DNA from: Bacteriovoracaceae bacterium
Lineage (GTDB): Bacteria > Bdellovibrionota > UBA1018
Direction: 5' to 3'
DNA: 8,606 nt
Assembly: GCA_023250755.1 (NCBI GenBank)
Contig: JAHFAC010000062.1
Location: 1 to 8,606, forward strand
The position numbers were made by a program, and so were the translations under genes. Below the pieces are notes generated by a model, which was given only the letters and a program-made list of their open reading frames with translations, had not been told where the DNA came from and ran no database searches. This document shows, one piece after another, positions 1 to 6,482 of this stretch; position 1 is the stretch's first letter; the number at the start of each line of letters is the position of its first letter.

Positions 1-2
1 GC

Positions 3-89
3 TTGCCGGTAATTCCCTCTCTCAAGCTCACAGACCGTGGGTTGGTCGATGTGGATTCCTTTCGCCTGATCGGAGTGCGGGCGGATTGA
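3..89 (+). CDS. C-terminal tail of an unrecognised protein (5' truncated by window edge)
   Basis: The frame is open from the window edge and ends at TGA (87-89). It encodes 28 residues reading LPVIPSLKLTDRG, then LVDVDSFRLIGVRAD. The mix of hydrophobic and charged residues looks like the last strands of a real globular protein. I do not recognise the family and assign no function. It would be convergent with the aldehyde dehydrogenase, with only 4 bp between the two stop codons and no room for a terminator between them. A second frame (2-97) is also open here, but its translation is rich in Gly, Ser, Arg and Trp and looks less protein-like. The call rests on a short stretch only. Confidence 0.45.
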   Translation: MPVIPSLKLTDRGLVDVDSFRLIGVRAD

Positions 90-93
90 AGCG

Positions 94-1650
94 CTAAATT
101 CGTTTCTCTCGTTTAATGAAGCGGACGAAATTCCACAAAAACAAGGGGAGCGCTCGTAGTTTGTCTATCCAATGTACACGGTAAAGTTCAAAGAATTTCC
201 TGAAAGTAGCGTATTGGTATTCTGTGTAAGGAAACCACCACAACGATTTAAAAACAGTAAATCGAAATCTGGGTTTATGAATATGTCGGACATTTACAAA
301 CTCATAAAGCCCTTCGGCCGAATGTTTTCTACCGAAACCACTCTCTTTCACCCCTCCCCATGGGGTTTCAGAAAGTCCGGCGGTGTAAGTCACCTCGTTG
401 ATGGTCACTGTGCCCACTTCTAACTGACGAGCGATCCAGTCACCCTGAGCCAAATCGCGTGTAATGATGCTAGCGAGGAGGCCATAACGACTGTGATTTG
501 TTTTTTCAATGGCCTCGTGAACGGATTTGAATGTTGTCAGGGCGATGATAGGACCAAAGGTTTCTTCAGTATAAACGTCAAGGGATTCAATACCAGGCCC
601 AGTGACTAGGGTAGGCTTGAGAAAAGTGCGGTCGGGTGAAAAATCCCCACCCGCAACAAAAGTAGCGCCCTTTTCTCGTGCAGCAGAGAGGTGTCGCTCA
701 TAAACGGTTTTTTGTTTCTCAAAAGCGATTGCGCCCAGATCATTGTTTCGCAGGGACGAAGGGCCTTGCCTGAGCTGGCCCAGCTTTTCTTTAAGCAAAG
801 CGGTGAACAAATCAGCAACGCTTTCGTGTACTAAAATTCTTTCAACAGAAGCACAAACCTGTCCGGAGTTGCTGTAGCCGCCCCAAAGCGCAGCGCTCGA
901 AGCGAAGTCAAGATCCGCGTCGGGCATGACGATCATCGCGTCTTTTCCGCCCAGTTCTAAGGTAACCGGGATTAGGTATTCAGCAGCGGCGGACATGATT
1001 TTTTTACCGGTGGGAACGCTTCCTGTAAAAAAGATTTTATTCGGTTTTTGATGGATCATTGCAGCGCCAAGCGAGCCATCACCAATCACTGTTTGAAGGA
1101 GATGGGGCGGCAATCCCGCCTCGTCTGCCAGTTCTTGAATTTTAAGCCCGGTCAAAGGCGTCACTTCGCTTGGTTTGAAAACAACGGCGTTGCCCGCCAA
1201 AAGAGCCATGGCAATTTCGCCAAAAGGGAGGAGAAAAGGATAGTTCCAAGGCGAAATGACGGCAACAACGCCCAAAGGCCAGTAATTAAGAGAGCTGGTG
1301 CGATGTTTGAGAAGTGACATTGGGATGCGCCGGTCTTGCAAAAGGAGGGGGCCTTGCTTTGCAAAATACGTAATGAGGTCGACCGAGGGCAGAAGTTCGT
1401 TGGCCATGGCCTCAAAATGGGGCTTGCCGTTTTCTTGCGAAATGAGATCGGCGATGGTGTCCACGCGATTGATGATGGTTTCACGAAGACGAATGAGACG
1501 CGCCGCTCTCTCTCGAGGTCGGAGTGCTCCCCATGCACGTTGTGCAGCATGAGCCTGAGTAAAAATTCGGGGCAGTTCATCGGGCGAAGTCATTTCGATC
1601 TCCCGAAGGAGTTCGCCTGTTGCTGGGTTCTTGGATTGGAGCGTTGCCAT
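94..1650 (-). CDS. NAD(P)+-dependent aldehyde dehydrogenase (ALDH superfamily)
   Basis: This enzyme would oxidise an aldehyde to its carboxylate with NAD(P)+. The substrate cannot be read from sequence; succinate semialdehyde or a fatty aldehyde are possible. Numbering is from a GTG at 1656 (520 aa). The family signature is complete: PWNYP with Asn138, FKPSE with Lys161 for cofactor binding, the Rossmann-loop FTGSVPTGK (210-218), general base Glu234 in LELGGK, nucleophile Cys268 in SGQVCASVER, and Glu365 in EETFGP. The ATG two codons downstream (1650) begins the usual MATLQSKNPATGE and is preferred, giving 518 aa. Neither start has a convincing Shine-Dalgarno sequence. The last ~55 residues form an extension rich in Trp, Phe, Tyr, Arg and Lys (SLWWFPY near 471-477, then FLWNFVRFIKREKRI). 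This could be a membrane-surface or oligomer contact. The gene is monocistronic here and divergent from nrdJ. Confidence 0.95.
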   Translation of the reverse strand: MATLQSKNPATGELLREIEMTSPDELPRIFTQAHAAQRAWGALRPRERAARLIRLRETIINRVDTIADLISQENGKPHFEAMANELLPSVDLITYFAKQGPLLLQDRRIPMSLLKHRTSSLNYWPLGVVAVISPWNYPFLLPFGEIAMALLAGNAVVFKPSEVTPLTGLKIQELADEAGLPPHLLQTVIGDGSLGAAMIHQKPNKIFFTGSVPTGKKIMSAAAEYLIPVTLELGGKDAMIVMPDADLDFASSAALWGGYSNSGQVCASVERILVHESVADLFTALLKEKLGQLRQGPSSLRNNDLGAIAFEKQKTVYERHLSAAREKGATFVAGGDFSPDRTFLKPTLVTGPGIESLDVYTEETFGPIIALTTFKSVHEAIEKTNHSRYGLLASIITRDLAQGDWIARQLEVGTVTINEVTYTAGLSETPWGGVKESGFGRKHSAEGLYEFVNVRHIHKPRFRFTVFKSLWWFPYTEYQYATFRKFFELYRVHWIDKLRALPLFLWNFVRFIKREKRI

Positions 1651-1654
1651 AAGC

Positions 1655-1676
1655 ACTTTAACAGTACTGACTTAGT
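1655..1676. promoter_or_regulatory. Imperfect dyad in the divergent ALDH/nrdJ spacer, possible operator
   Basis: A perfect 8-bp palindrome CAGTACTG (1662-1669) is flanked symmetrically by ACT and AGT, with a non-symmetric 4-bp stretch on each side. The dyad ends about 5 bp upstream of the aldehyde dehydrogenase ATG and 56 bp upstream of nrdJ. It could bind a dimeric regulator of one or both genes. It does not match the NrdR box or any operator I can name. I found no confident -35/-10 pair in either direction in the 1657-1731 spacer, and chance is a real alternative. Confidence 0.2.
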
Positions 1677-1731
1677 GAGGCTCTGTCCAGAGGTTGCGTA
1701 GCGAGATATTAAGGAGGATAGTTAAGAGAGG

Positions 1732-3408
1732 ATGAGGCGACAACGATTTACAAAAGAGCCAGAGTTAACCCCGAATGCTCGAGTTGTTCTTGAAAAGAGA
1801 TATCTCAAAAAGGATGAACAAGGCCGAATCCAAGAAACGCCGCGGCAACTCTTTGAGAGAGTTGCTTGTGCGATTGCCGAGGCGGGAGCCAAGGGGAATT
1901 CTCAATCCAGCGCCTTGTGGGCGGAGCGATTTTTTGAGCTTATGGTGAGTCGGCGCTTTCTTCCGAACAGCCCGACCCTCATGAATGCAGGCAAAAAAAG
2001 AGCGCAGCTTTCAGCCTGTTTTGTTTTGCCCGTAGAGGACTCATTAGAGGGAATTTTTGAGACGCTCAAGCAAGCGGCAAAGATTCATCAGTCCGGAGGA
2101 GGAACGGGATTCTCCTTCTCAAGCTTGCGGGGTCGGGGCAGTGTCGTTCGCTCGACTCATGGTGTGGCCTCAGGCCCTGTTTCGTTCATGCAGATTTATG
2201 ATCAAGCCACCGAGACGATCAAACAAGGTGGAACGCGACGAGGCGCAAACATGGGCGTACTTCGAGTGGATCATCCTGATATTTTTGAGTTCATTCGATC
2301 TAAGCAGCAACAGGGTGGCCCACAGGGGAGCCAAAAGAGTAACCAAAAGAGTAAATTGACCAATTTTAATATTTCTATCGGAGTGACTAATGAATTCATG
2401 AATGCAGTGGGCGCCAATGAGAAATTCACATTAAGAGATCCACAAACCAAAAACCCCACTCGACAAGTCCAGGCAAAAGAACTTTTTGCAGTGGCGGTTC
2501 ACTCTGCGTGGGAGACGGGAGACCCAGGCTTGGTATTTTTAGACCGAATTAATTTATTTAATCCCACGCCAAGGGCTGGAGGGATTGAAAGCACAAATCC
2601 CTGCGGAGAGCAGCCCTTGCTTGCCTATGAGTCTTGTAATCTTGGGTCTTTGAATTTGGGGATGTATTGGAAAAATGGGGCATTTGACTGGAATCTCCTG
2701 CGCCAAGACGTGTACTGGAGCGTTCGATTTTTAGATCATGTGATTGATGCAAATGAATTTCCTGTCGTTGCTTCAGCACGGGTGACGCGGAAAAATCGTA
2801 AGATCGGGCTCGGTGTGATGGGTTTTGCGGATGTACTTCTGATGATGGGACTCGCCTATGAGGGTCAAGGTGCTCGTGATTTCGGAGAGAAAGTTATGAG
2901 TTTTATTGATCGAGAAGCCAAGCGAGCCTCTTCGGTGCTTGCAAGGGAGCGGGGTCCTTTTCCGAATTGGAAGGGTTCTTTGTGGCAGCGGCTCGGCTTT
3001 CCACCCCTGCGGAATGCGACAGTGAGTACGGTGGCCCCAACCGGCACGATTAGCATGATTGCAGGGTGTTCAAGCGGGATTGAACCTGTTTTTTCCGCAG
3101 CGTATTATAAAAATGTCTTGGGTGGAGAAAAGCTTTTAGAGGTTCATCCTGCCGCGGCAGAAAAGGCCTGGAGCCCAGCACATAAAATCTCAGTCGAAGC
3201 GCATGTGGCCATGCAGGCTGTTTTTCAAAGAAGCTCGGACAGCGCTGTTTCAAAAACTGTGAACTTGCCTGAGAATGCCTCGCCGGACGAAGTGGCCCGC
3301 GCGTATCTTCTTGCTTTTGAGTTGGGCTGCAAAGGTATCACTGTATTTCGCGATAAAAGCCGTGAAACACAAGTCCTTGAGTCGGTCGACACTTGCCTGG
3401 ATTGTTGA
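1732..3408 (+). CDS. nrdJ: Class II (adenosylcobalamin-dependent) ribonucleotide reductase, short form
   Basis: This 558-aa enzyme reduces ribonucleotides to deoxyribonucleotides using a thiyl radical generated from coenzyme B12, so it needs no oxygen and no separate radical subunit. Visible elements are NSPTLMNAG (79-87), redox Cys96 in LSACFVLP, NPCGEQ with Asn289, radical Cys291 and Glu293, and the second redox cysteine Cys302 in ESCNLGSLNL. The 11-residue spacing from the radical Cys to the second redox Cys is the class II/class I pattern. PTGTIS (436-441), for phosphate binding, and GCSSGIEP (445-452) follow. The protein ends in TCLDC, a CxxC pair suited to re-reducing the active site. 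There is no N-terminal ATP cone, and the C-terminal extension with zinc-type cysteines of longer NrdJ proteins is absent. The ATG at 1732 is the only usable start, because an in-frame stop lies at 1723. Its AAGGAGG (1711-1717) sits 14 bases upstream, longer than usual. No cobalamin riboswitch fits in the 75-bp spacer. Confidence 0.95.
   Translation: MRRQRFTKEPELTPNARVVLEKRYLKKDEQGRIQETPRQLFERVACAIAEAGAKGNSQSSALWAERFFELMVSRRFLPNSPTLMNAGKKRAQLSACFVLPVEDSLEGIFETLKQAAKIHQSGGGTGFSFSSLRGRGSVVRSTHGVASGPVSFMQIYDQATETIKQGGTRRGANMGVLRVDHPDIFEFIRSKQQQGGPQGSQKSNQKSKLTNFNISIGVTNEFMNAVGANEKFTLRDPQTKNPTRQVQAKELFAVAVHSAWETGDPGLVFLDRINLFNPTPRAGGIESTNPCGEQPLLAYESCNLGSLNLGMYWKNGAFDWNLLRQDVYWSVRFLDHVIDANEFPVVASARVTRKNRKIGLGVMGFADVLLMMGLAYEGQGARDFGEKVMSFIDREAKRASSVLARERGPFPNWKGSLWQRLGFPPLRNATVSTVAPTGTISMIAGCSSGIEPVFSAAYYKNVLGGEKLLEVHPAAAEKAWSPAHKISVEAHVAMQAVFQRSSDSAVSKTVNLPENASPDEVARAYLLAFELGCKGITVFRDKSRETQVLESVDTCLDC
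2331..2354 (+). repeat. Two exact tandem copies of a 12-bp unit inside nrdJ
   Basis: CCAAAAGAGTAA occurs twice head to tail. In frame it encodes QKSN then QKSK, within a Gln/Ser/Lys-rich stretch (about residues 191-208) between FEFIRSK and the conserved LTNFNISIGVTN. Class II reductases known to me join these motifs by a shorter link, so this looks like an in-frame duplication in a surface loop that the enzyme tolerates. Confidence 0.8.
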
Positions 3409-3446
3409 TTATACGGATAACCAACAACACAGTCGTTGATTATCCG
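3404..3446. repeat. Three alternating 12-bp units over the nrdJ stop codon; alternative hairpins, possible terminator
   Basis: Unit 1 GTTGATTATACG (3404-3415) contains the nrdJ TGA. Unit 2, read on the opposite strand, is GTTGGTTATCCG (3414-3425). Unit 3 is GTTGATTATCCG (3435-3446). Unit 2 can pair with unit 3 (11 of 12 pairs, one C.A mismatch, 9-nt loop) or with unit 1 (8 of 9 pairs closed by an ACGG tetraloop), but not with both. A short T run follows only at 3459-3464, so this is not a textbook intrinsic terminator. It could still end nrdJ transcription, stabilise the mRNA 3' end, or bind a protein. The remaining bases up to the tRNA (3447-3540) show no gene and no promoter I trust. Confidence 0.6.
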
Positions 3447-3540
3447 GACATGGAGTATATTTTTGAACTTAATTTAATGGATCGATGTTTTGATTCCCCC
3501 TTTTCATTCCCGCAACTTTGGATTACAGACTTCTGAGGAT

Positions 3541-3617
3541 GCGGGTGTAGCTCAGTTGGCTAGAGCGCGAGCTTCCCAAGCTCGAGGTCGAGGGTTCGAG
3601 ACCCTTCGCCCGCTCCA
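3541..3617 (+). tRNA. tRNA-Gly, anticodon CCC
   Basis: A complete 77-nt cloverleaf can be folded by eye. The acceptor GCGGGTG (3541-3547) pairs with CGCCCGC (3607-3613), with one U.G wobble. The D arm is GCTC/GAGC. The anticodon stem CGAGC (3568-3572)/GCTCG (3580-3584) carries loop TTCCCAA with anticodon CCC at 3575-3577. The variable loop AGGTC has five bases, and the T arm is GAGGG/CCCTT with loop TTCGAGA. The discriminator is U (3614), as expected for bacterial glycine tRNAs, and the CCA end (3615-3617) is encoded. It decodes GGG. It lies 57 bp upstream of mnmG, but with C34 it is not an MnmG substrate, since that enzyme modifies U34. Confidence 0.97.
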
Positions 3618-3635
3618 TTGTTAAAAGGGTCCGAG

Positions 3636-3662
3636 TTGACCTTTCAATGAAATTTATATAAT
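3636..3662 (+). promoter_or_regulatory. Candidate sigma-70-type promoter for mnmG-rsmG, very short leader
   Basis: TTGACC (3636-3641) and a perfect TATAAT (3657-3662) are separated by 15 bp, slightly short of the optimal 17. Transcription would begin near 3668-3670, leaving only about 5-7 bases before the mnmG ATG (3675) and no room for a Shine-Dalgarno sequence. The -35 overlaps a weak hairpin (3624-3631 with 3638-3644) downstream of the tRNA. Read-through from the tRNA gene would be a second source of mnmG mRNA. Confidence 0.5.
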
Positions 3663-3674
3663 CCCATCGAACTA

Positions 3675-5618
3675 ATGGAATCGTTAAATTCTTCGGATGT
3701 TCTTTGGGATGTCATTATTATTGGAGGGGGGCATGCGGGCTGCGAAGCGGCGGTAGCGAGTGCCAAAATGGGCTGCCGAACGGCGCTGGTGACCCTCAAT
3801 CCCGAACGAATTGGATTCATGTCTTGCAACCCCGCCATGGGAGGTTTGGCTAAAGGGCAACTTGTAAAAGAAATTGATGCTCTCGGTGGGGTGATGGGCA
3901 TCAATACAGATAAAACAGCCATTCAATATCGGCGCTTGAACTCGAGTAAAGGCCCCGCGGTTCGCTCGTCTCGTGCCCAGTGCGATAAAGCGCTTTATGC
4001 ACAGCGAATGCAGGAGTTTTTAGCGAGTCAACCCAACCTGATCGTACTTTCAACAGAAGTGACAGAGCTTTTACTCAATAAAAACAGCATAAAAGGAGTG
4101 CGCATGCGGGATGGTTCTGAACTCCATGCGCGCGCTGTAGTGATTACTTCAGGCACTTTTTTGCGGGCCGTGATGCATACGGGGTTTGATCAGACTGAAG
4201 GGGGCCGAGCGGGAGACATTGCCGCACAGGGATTGAGTAAAAGTATTTCAGACTTGGGCTTTAAACTGAGTCGCCTGAAGACGGGGACTCCCCCACGGCT
4301 TCATCGACGAAGCATTGATTTTAGTCGGACCACTCCCCAGCCGGGTGATGATAAGCCGATTCCCTTTTCATTTTATTTCAGACAAAAACAGTTTCCTATT
4401 CTGCCTCAAATCGAGTGTTTTATTACTTATACAAACCCACAAGCACATGAAATTATTGAGAAAAACTTTGATCGCTCCCCTATGTATACGGGCGTGATAC
4501 AAGGGATAGGACCTCGTTATTGTCCTTCTATAGAGGATAAGGTGAAAAGATTTGCTTCTAGAGACCGGCATCAACTCTTTTTAGAGCCCGAAGGACTCCT
4601 AGCAGACGAAATCTATGTCAATGGAATTTCAACCAGTTTGCCTCGGGATGTTCAAGAGCAATTTGTGCGGGTGATTCCAGGATTAGAGAGGGCTGAGTTC
4701 ATTCGTTACGGCTATGCGGTTGAGTACGATTGCATTGATGCAAGGCAGTTAAAGTCGACTCTCGAATCTAAAGACATCTCCGGACTTTTCTTTGCTGGGC
4801 AAGTAAATGGGACGTCAGGGTATGAAGAAGCGGGCGCACAAGGGCTCATCGCTGGAATTAATGCCGCTCAAGGCGTTTTGGACCGAGAGCCATTTATTCT
4901 CTCACGCTTGGATGGATATATAGGCGTTTTAGTAGATGACCTTGTGCTCAAGGGCGCGGATGAGCCTTACCGAATGTTTACATCACGAGCTGAATATCGA
5001 TTATTACTGCGTGAAGATAATGCGGATCTGAGATTAAGTGAGATGGGACACCATCTGGGCCTTTTGGCAGACGAGGAGTATCGCCAATTTGAGCAGAAAC
5101 GAGAAGCGATTACTCGCGGAAGACAAAATTTAAGAGAATTTTACTTCATGCCCAGCGAAAAAACGAGCTTATGGCTGACTTCACGAGGCTGGAGTCCTTT
5201 AAAAGACCGGATTTCGGCAGAAGCCCTACTCCGTCGTCCTGAAATTGGCATGTCTGAACTGGGTGAACTCGGATTTTCATTGAGCAATCCCTCGCCTGAG
5301 GTGGCTGAACAGATCGAAATTCAGGTCAAATATGAGGGATATATTCAAAGAGATTTGGATTTATTGGCAGGTGTAAGAAAAAGTGAGCAGACAAAAATCC
5401 CATCTGAATTCAATTATGACGACGTTTTTGGATTATCTAATGAAATTAAAGGAAGATTTAAGTCCGTGCGCCCAGAAACGATTGGACAGGCGGGCCGTCT
5501 GCCCGGAATCACGCCAGCAGCGGTAGCAAATCTCATGATTTTTTTAAAAATGCGAGAAACGCAAGAGATTGAGAGGAAAAAGAGTCTTAAAGTCCCCTTG
5601 TCACCCGGTATTTTATGA
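3675..5618 (+). CDS. mnmG: tRNA uridine-5-carboxymethylaminomethyl modification enzyme MnmG (GidA)
   Basis: MnmG is the FAD-dependent partner of MnmE. Together they install (carboxymethyl)aminomethyl groups on U34 of certain tRNAs, using methylene-tetrahydrofolate. The protein has 647 residues, slightly longer than the ~630 usual for the family. It shows the FAD-binding GGGHAG (17-22), conserved Cys51 in [20 protein letters not shown] (92-102), the first family signature [15 protein letters not shown] with Cys283, the second signature in [17 protein letters not shown] and on to about residue 397, and the C-terminal MnmE/tRNA-interaction region with [13 protein letters not shown] (441-453), RRPEI (520-524) and the [13 protein letters not shown] helix (604-616). 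The start is fixed: the only other in-frame codons before the upstream stop at 3648 are poor starts, and no Met lies between 3675 and the FAD motif. No Shine-Dalgarno sequence precedes it. mnmE, often nearby, is not in this window. Confidence 0.98.
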   Translation: MESLNSSDVLWDVIIIGGGHAGCEAAVASAKMGCRTALVTLNPERIGFMSCNPAMGGLAKGQLVKEIDALGGVMGINTDKTAIQYRRLNSSKGPAVRSSRAQCDKALYAQRMQEFLASQPNLIVLSTEVTELLLNKNSIKGVRMRDGSELHARAVVITSGTFLRAVMHTGFDQTEGGRAGDIAAQGLSKSISDLGFKLSRLKTGTPPRLHRRSIDFSRTTPQPGDDKPIPFSFYFRQKQFPILPQIECFITYTNPQAHEIIEKNFDRSPMYTGVIQGIGPRYCPSIEDKVKRFASRDRHQLFLEPEGLLADEIYVNGISTSLPRDVQEQFVRVIPGLERAEFIRYGYAVEYDCIDARQLKSTLESKDISGLFFAGQVNGTSGYEEAGAQGLIAGINAAQGVLDREPFILSRLDGYIGVLVDDLVLKGADEPYRMFTSRAEYRLLLREDNADLRLSEMGHHLGLLADEEYRQFEQKREAITRGRQNLREFYFMPSEKTSLWLTSRGWSPLKDRISAEALLRRPEIGMSELGELGFSLSNPSPEVAEQIEIQVKYEGYIQRDLDLLAGVRKSEQTKIPSEFNYDDVFGLSNEIKGRFKSVRPETIGQAGRLPGITPAAVANLMIFLKMRETQEIERKKSLKVPLSPGIL

Positions 5619-6247
5619 AATCGGAAGAATTTCACGATCTCCTACAAAAAAAACTTAAACAAGAACCCCCTGCCGTCATTAACGGGCTCATTTATTTTAG
5701 GGAACTCGTCTTAAAAGAAAACGAAAACCAAAATCTAACACGCTTAACTTCACCCAAAGATTTCTTTGAGGGCCACCTTTTAGATGTTTTAGAACTCAAC
5801 CCGCTTTTGGAACTAAAATTTCCAGCGCTTGATCTGGGCTCTGGGGCGGGTGTGCCCGGATTACTCAGCGCTATTTTGAAGAAACGCCACTGGATTCTAT
5901 GTGATTCCGAGATAAAAAAGGCAGAATTTCTTAAAAAAGCGATTCAAAAGCTGAGTATTCAAGACGTGGAGGTATTTGCGGGACGTGGCGAAGATTTCTT
6001 AAAAAAGCACACCGTCGAGACTGTTGTTTCGCGTGCGGTAGGTTCGGTTCAAAAAATTTATAGTTGGATCCGAAAATGTTCCACGTGGAACATTTTAATT
6101 CTTTTCAAAGGACCGAACTGGGAAAAAGAATGGCAAGAGTTTCAATCCTGTGCATGGAGAAAAGAGCTCAAACTAATGAGGTGTCACGAATATTTTGTAG
6201 GAGATGAAAAGAAGCGACGGCGCATTGTCTGTTTAAAGCGGATATAG
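5615..6247 (+). CDS. rsmG: 16S rRNA (guanine-527-N7)-methyltransferase RsmG (GidB)
   Basis: RsmG transfers methyl from S-adenosylmethionine to N7 of G527 in 16S rRNA (E. coli numbering). The 210-aa protein has the usual length and motifs: ENQNLTRL (38-44), HLLDVLEL, the SAM-binding [12 protein letters not shown] (72-83), [11 protein letters not shown] (96-106) closing the cofactor site, GRGED (123-127), SRAVGS (139-144) and LFKGPN (163-168). Its ATG overlaps the mnmG TGA as ATGA (5615-5618) with no Shine-Dalgarno sequence, indicating translational coupling. The segment KCSTWNIL (154-161), where relatives usually have a Lys-Pro-Gly-Gly turn, is encoded by a parS site (6077-6092), so the gene serves as both protein code and partition site. 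The stop codon abuts a second parS. Confidence 0.97.
   Translation: MKSEEFHDLLQKKLKQEPPAVINGLIYFRELVLKENENQNLTRLTSPKDFFEGHLLDVLELNPLLELKFPALDLGSGAGVPGLLSAILKKRHWILCDSEIKKAEFLKKAIQKLSIQDVEVFAGRGEDFLKKHTVETVVSRAVGSVQKIYSWIRKCSTWNILILFKGPNWEKEWQEFQSCAWRKELKLMRCHEYFVGDEKKRRRIVCLKRI
6073..6096. promoter_or_regulatory. parS: parS site 1, inside rsmG
   Basis: The core TGTTCCACGTGGAACA (6077-6092) is a perfect 16-bp palindrome. It extends with AAAA/TTTT flanks into a 24-bp perfect palindrome. It differs from the common bacterial parS TGTTTCACGTGAAACA only by a symmetric T-to-C/A-to-G swap, and I recall the same form from myxobacteria. It should be the loading site for ParB, from which CTP-bound clamps spread. 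The distance to the parA ATG is about 390 bp. Identification is by sequence alone. Confidence 0.92.
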
Positions 6248-6271
6248 AATTGTTCCACGTGGAACAATTCT
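6246..6271. promoter_or_regulatory. parS: parS site 2, overlapping the rsmG stop codon
   Basis: This second perfect copy of TGTTCCACGTGGAACA (6251-6266) has symmetric flanks AGAAT/ATTCT, making a 26-bp perfect palindrome. The first two bases are the last two of the rsmG TAG. Centre-to-centre distance from site 1 is 174 bp. The flanks differ from those of site 1 while the 16-bp core is identical, which marks the core as the selected part. Bound ParB here could also affect transcription into parA-parB. Confidence 0.93.
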
Positions 6272-6408
6272 GAGTAGCCTTAAGAAAAAAATTAAAATAT
6301 TTCTTGATCCCCTGGATATTCGCGCGTAGCCTTAGAGTTAAGCCGCACCTGTCGGCAGAAAGCTTTTAAAACTTGAATACCCACACCAACCACATCACGC
6401 GAGATAGC

Positions 6409-6434
6409 GGGGGCGCCCATAAAAAGGCGCCCCC
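6409..6434. repeat. Strong GC-only hairpin upstream of parA
   Basis: GGGGGCGCC (6409-6417) and GGCGCCCCC (6426-6434) form a perfect 9-bp stem, all G-C, around the 8-nt loop CATAAAAA. Two more C residues follow, but there is no T tract on either strand, so it is not a standard intrinsic terminator. It would lie in the parA mRNA leader, about 48 bases before the ATG. There it could act as a processing or stability element, a pause site, or a barrier insulating parAB from upstream transcription. Confidence 0.75.
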
Positions 6435-6436
6435 CC

Positions 6437-6452
6437 ATGGTTCAATGGTTCA
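6437..6452 (+). repeat. Tandem 8-bp repeat ATGGTTCA x2 in the parA leader
   Basis: ATGGTTCA is repeated exactly, immediately after the GC hairpin and directly before TTGGTGGG. The TTG (6453) and GTG (6456) that follow are in frame with parA but have no ribosome-binding site. The repeat may be an incidental slippage product. No function is assigned. Confidence 0.6.
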
Positions 6453-6482
6453 TTGGTGGGTACGGAGCTGATTGGGGGAAGC

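Larger units (their letters stand above)
6272..6482 (+). other. Non-coding leader between parS 2 and parA
   Basis: No gene is seen in these 211 bp. The left part is AT-rich and holds a -10-like TAAAAT (6293-6298) without a good -35. The nearest candidates (TTCTGA at 6268, CTGAGT at 6270) run into the edge of parS 2, which would suit ParB autoregulation, but this is weak. A 9-bp direct repeat GTAGCCTTA occurs at 6274-6282 and 6326-6334. The right part contains the GC hairpin and 8-bp tandem repeat listed separately. I saw no DnaA-box cluster and so do not call an origin here. Confidence 0.4.

Noticed and set aside
2..97. Second open frame at the left edge
   Set aside because: Its composition is less protein-like than the frame ending at 89, and it would overlap the aldehyde dehydrogenase stop codon.
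1161..1580. 139-codon open frame on the - strand inside the aldehyde dehydrogenase gene, and similar frames on both strands at 172-423, 1048-1317 and 1336-1701
   Set aside because: All overlap a gene with complete catalytic motifs. Their translations are low in recognisable structure and rich in Arg, Ser and Cys, as expected of shadow frames.
1657..1731. Cobalamin riboswitch or NrdR boxes before nrdJ
   Set aside because: The spacer is too short for a cobalamin aptamer, and no sequence resembling the NrdR box was found.
3644..3926. Two - strand open frames over the start of mnmG
   Set aside because: They are antisense to the conserved FAD-binding region of mnmG, with no ribosome site and no protein-like features.
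6274..6334. 9-bp direct repeat GTAGCCTTA (6274-6282, 6326-6334) as a regulatory iteron
   Set aside because: There are only two short copies, with no symmetry or further copies; chance is likely.
6272..6408. Replication origin in the AT-rich spacer after parS 2
   Set aside because: No DnaA-box cluster (TTATCCACA-like) was seen. Closeness to an origin is inferred only from gene order and parS.
6409..6436. GC hairpin read as an intrinsic terminator for rsmG
   Set aside because: Neither strand has a T tract after the stem, so it is reported as a hairpin of unknown role.
6453..6482. TTG 6453 or GTG 6456 as the parA start
   Set aside because: Both are weak start codons directly after a tandem repeat without a ribosome site, whereas ATG 6483 has a purine-rich GGGGGAA just upstream.
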